Source of the DNA: Nissolia schottii
Lineage: Eukaryota; Streptophyta; Magnoliopsida; Fabales; Fabaceae
Direction of reading: 5' to 3'
NCBI GenBank assembly: GCA_003254905.1
Contig: QANU01067139.1
Coordinates: 792,591-856,590 of the forward strand
DNA: 64,000 nucleotides
Numbering within the stretch: position 1 is the stretch's first letter; each line of letters opens with the position of its first letter. The notes under the pieces were generated by a model. The model did not search any database, had not been told where the DNA came from, and saw only the letters and a program-made list of their open reading frames with translations. The position numbers and the translations under genes are program-made. Below, one piece after another: positions 62,282 through 64,000 of this stretch.

Positions 62282-63719
62282 TTTGTGTTATTCCCTGAAT
62301 TTTTTGAAAAAAAAAAATCAAAGAGGTCCTTAATCATAAAGAGATAAGTAACAACTAACTTTCTCGTAATGAGAGAGACTAACAAAATACTTGTAAGTGG
62401 GTCTCTAGACATATTTATCTAAGGGAGATGATATGGCACATCTTTCTTTCTGAATTCTTAAAATTAGGGTTACGAATGTCACTTTTTTCTCTACTCACTA
62501 CTAAAGAATTTAGTTAACATGTGCTTTAAAATCACTGGTTAAGAATCTAAAATGGTAAGATTTTATTAAAAAGCAAAATAGATAAATTTCAAATGCAATA
62601 AAACTATTAAATTCAATAAACATTCTATTTTAAGTTTCTTAATAAATACTTAAAACCCTTATTAGCAAAACCTAATTCTTGATGACTAGCTTCTTTATTC
62701 CCCCACCATTCGATCAACTCAACAAAGGATTGAAAGGAAAAATGACGTGGAGGATGATTAGATCAACATGTTGATATCACCCTCCAATCAACAAATATAT
62801 AATTACATAGGATGACATCTAAGAATTTTTATTTTCATTAACAGACTTTATGTTTATGGACTCGATTACAACTTTCAAAATATAGGGATTTATTTGCAAG
62901 TTCCCAAATTGAGGGACTAACAGATTAATTTAACTTTAATTACATTAATCTATAAAAGAAAATTTCCCTTTTGTCCTTTTCTCTCAACACTCTCATGTTG
63001 ATTAAAAAACAAGAGAGAATCTGATTTCAACTAATTAGCTGGAGTACGTAACAGATCAAGAGGGCGTGGCAAAATACTCTAGCGGGAAAAGAGGTAAGCA
63101 ACAACTAAAAACAACTATATGGATAAAATGACACATATGGTTTCATATATAGTGTTTCGCATTAATTTCCTTATGATATTCATGGCCTTGCAAGAATGCA
63201 TTTAGTAGTAAGCACCACTAGCTAAAGTCAAATTAATTATATATATGGTCTACAAAATCAGTATATTATACCGAGCACATTGAGAACAAAAATGAATGCA
63301 CTCAGCTTAGCGTAATAGAACTATTGAAGTATCTAATCTATCAATTCGATTCTTCCATTTCAGAATCACAATTAATTAATTTGCTGTTAGCTCAATGTAT
63401 TAAGTTATTAAGTTAATAGATTTCAAATCGTTATTAAGTTAGCTCACTGCCAAAAATTAAATCTTTTGTGACGATTTTTTTTAACGACATGTATATTGTT
63501 AAAAAAAATATAATAGATTAAATTAATAACGATTTGAAATATAGAGAACTAAATTAATAAAAAAAATACCAAATTGATAGATCATATACACTTAGTATCT
63601 AAATAATGTTAGGGTTTACTATTAAAAGATCGATCAATTGAATGTGATGTATCACAGAATTGAGGGATGTGTACTGTTTATACAGTCATTCATTGCAGTA
63701 ATTTTTTTTTTAACCTTGT
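62282..63719. other. AT-rich intergenic DNA
   Basis: Nothing recognised. Confidence 0.4.
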
Positions 63720-64000
63720 CACTACAAGAAAACAATCTATTACCGTCAGAAATTTATCTGGTTACCGTCGGTGTTACCGTCAGTCATCGAGCCAATGGTT
63801 AAGTGGTCGATGGTAATAAAATTAGCGTCAGACATGTGTAACTGACGGTAATTTCCGGTGGATATAACTGTCGGTAACCGGTTCAGTTGTGAACAAATGT
63901 GAACCGGGTTACCGTCGGAACATTCCGGCAGGAATTATAATAATATTTTATTCATTGATTACCATTGGTAGTAACCGACGCAAACTTTGTAACTGTTACC
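63720..64000. mobile_element. CACTA element, left end only, running out of the window
   Basis: CACTACAAGAAAACAATC begins at 63720 and is followed by many TTACCGTCGG-type repeats (TTACCGTCAG at 63742, TTACCGTCGG at 63762, then further variants up to the end). It is the same family as the elements at 1-2117 and 16721-18517. The right end is beyond the window. Confidence 0.88.

Overview
The window is nuclear DNA of a flowering plant. It is AT-rich, its genes are split by GT/AG introns, and most of its length is transposon-derived. The SKP2A-like protein, as far as I can recall related sequences, looks most like legume orthologues, so a legume (Fabaceae) is my best guess, but the sequence alone does not prove it. 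Four single n positions (28817, 33331, 38357, 60913), three of them at AT microsatellites, show a draft-style assembly.

Five features look like real, intact genes. (1) 7977-10222 (+): SKP2A-like F-box/leucine-rich-repeat protein, 4 exons, 374 aa. (2) 13426-13497 (-): tRNA-Gln(TTG). (3) 26595-29134 (+): YUCCA-type flavin monooxygenase (auxin synthesis), 4 exons, 391 aa. (4) 34972-35976 (-): single-exon six-span membrane protein of unknown function. (5) 38627-39376 (-): plantacyanin/basic blue copper protein, 2 exons, 128 aa. A sixth gene, 59459-60622 (-), is a subgroup-21 R2R3-MYB factor, 2 exons, 320 aa. All joined reading frames close without a frameshift. A decayed second copy of the membrane-protein gene lies at 29690-32521 and is cut in two by a small LTR element.

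The rest is a layered record of transposons. 0-2.1 kb, 16.7-18.5 kb and 63.7-64 kb are non-autonomous CACTA elements filled with TTACCGTCGG-type repeats. 14.6-19.2 kb is a LINE reverse-transcriptase relic on the minus strand, split by an LTR-like block that holds a CACTA element that in turn holds a solo LTR. 22.5-23.0 kb is a Mutator-type element carrying a fragment of an aspartic protease gene. 44-49 kb holds an intact SINE, an Athila-like LTR, and a LINE fragment split by a 2.6-kb solo LTR. 52.0-53.6 kb is a hAT-like deletion derivative, and 54.8-55.1 kb is a near-palindromic Mutator-type MITE. Many smaller MITEs are scattered between genes and in introns.

The genes do not form a cluster or pathway unit. 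Two have links to auxin (YUCCA makes it; Arabidopsis SKP2A has been reported to bind it), but they are 16 kb apart, and I read this as coincidence. I found no undescribed multi-gene system. The most notable content is the datable nesting of elements, the captured protease fragment and the transposon-split gene duplicate.
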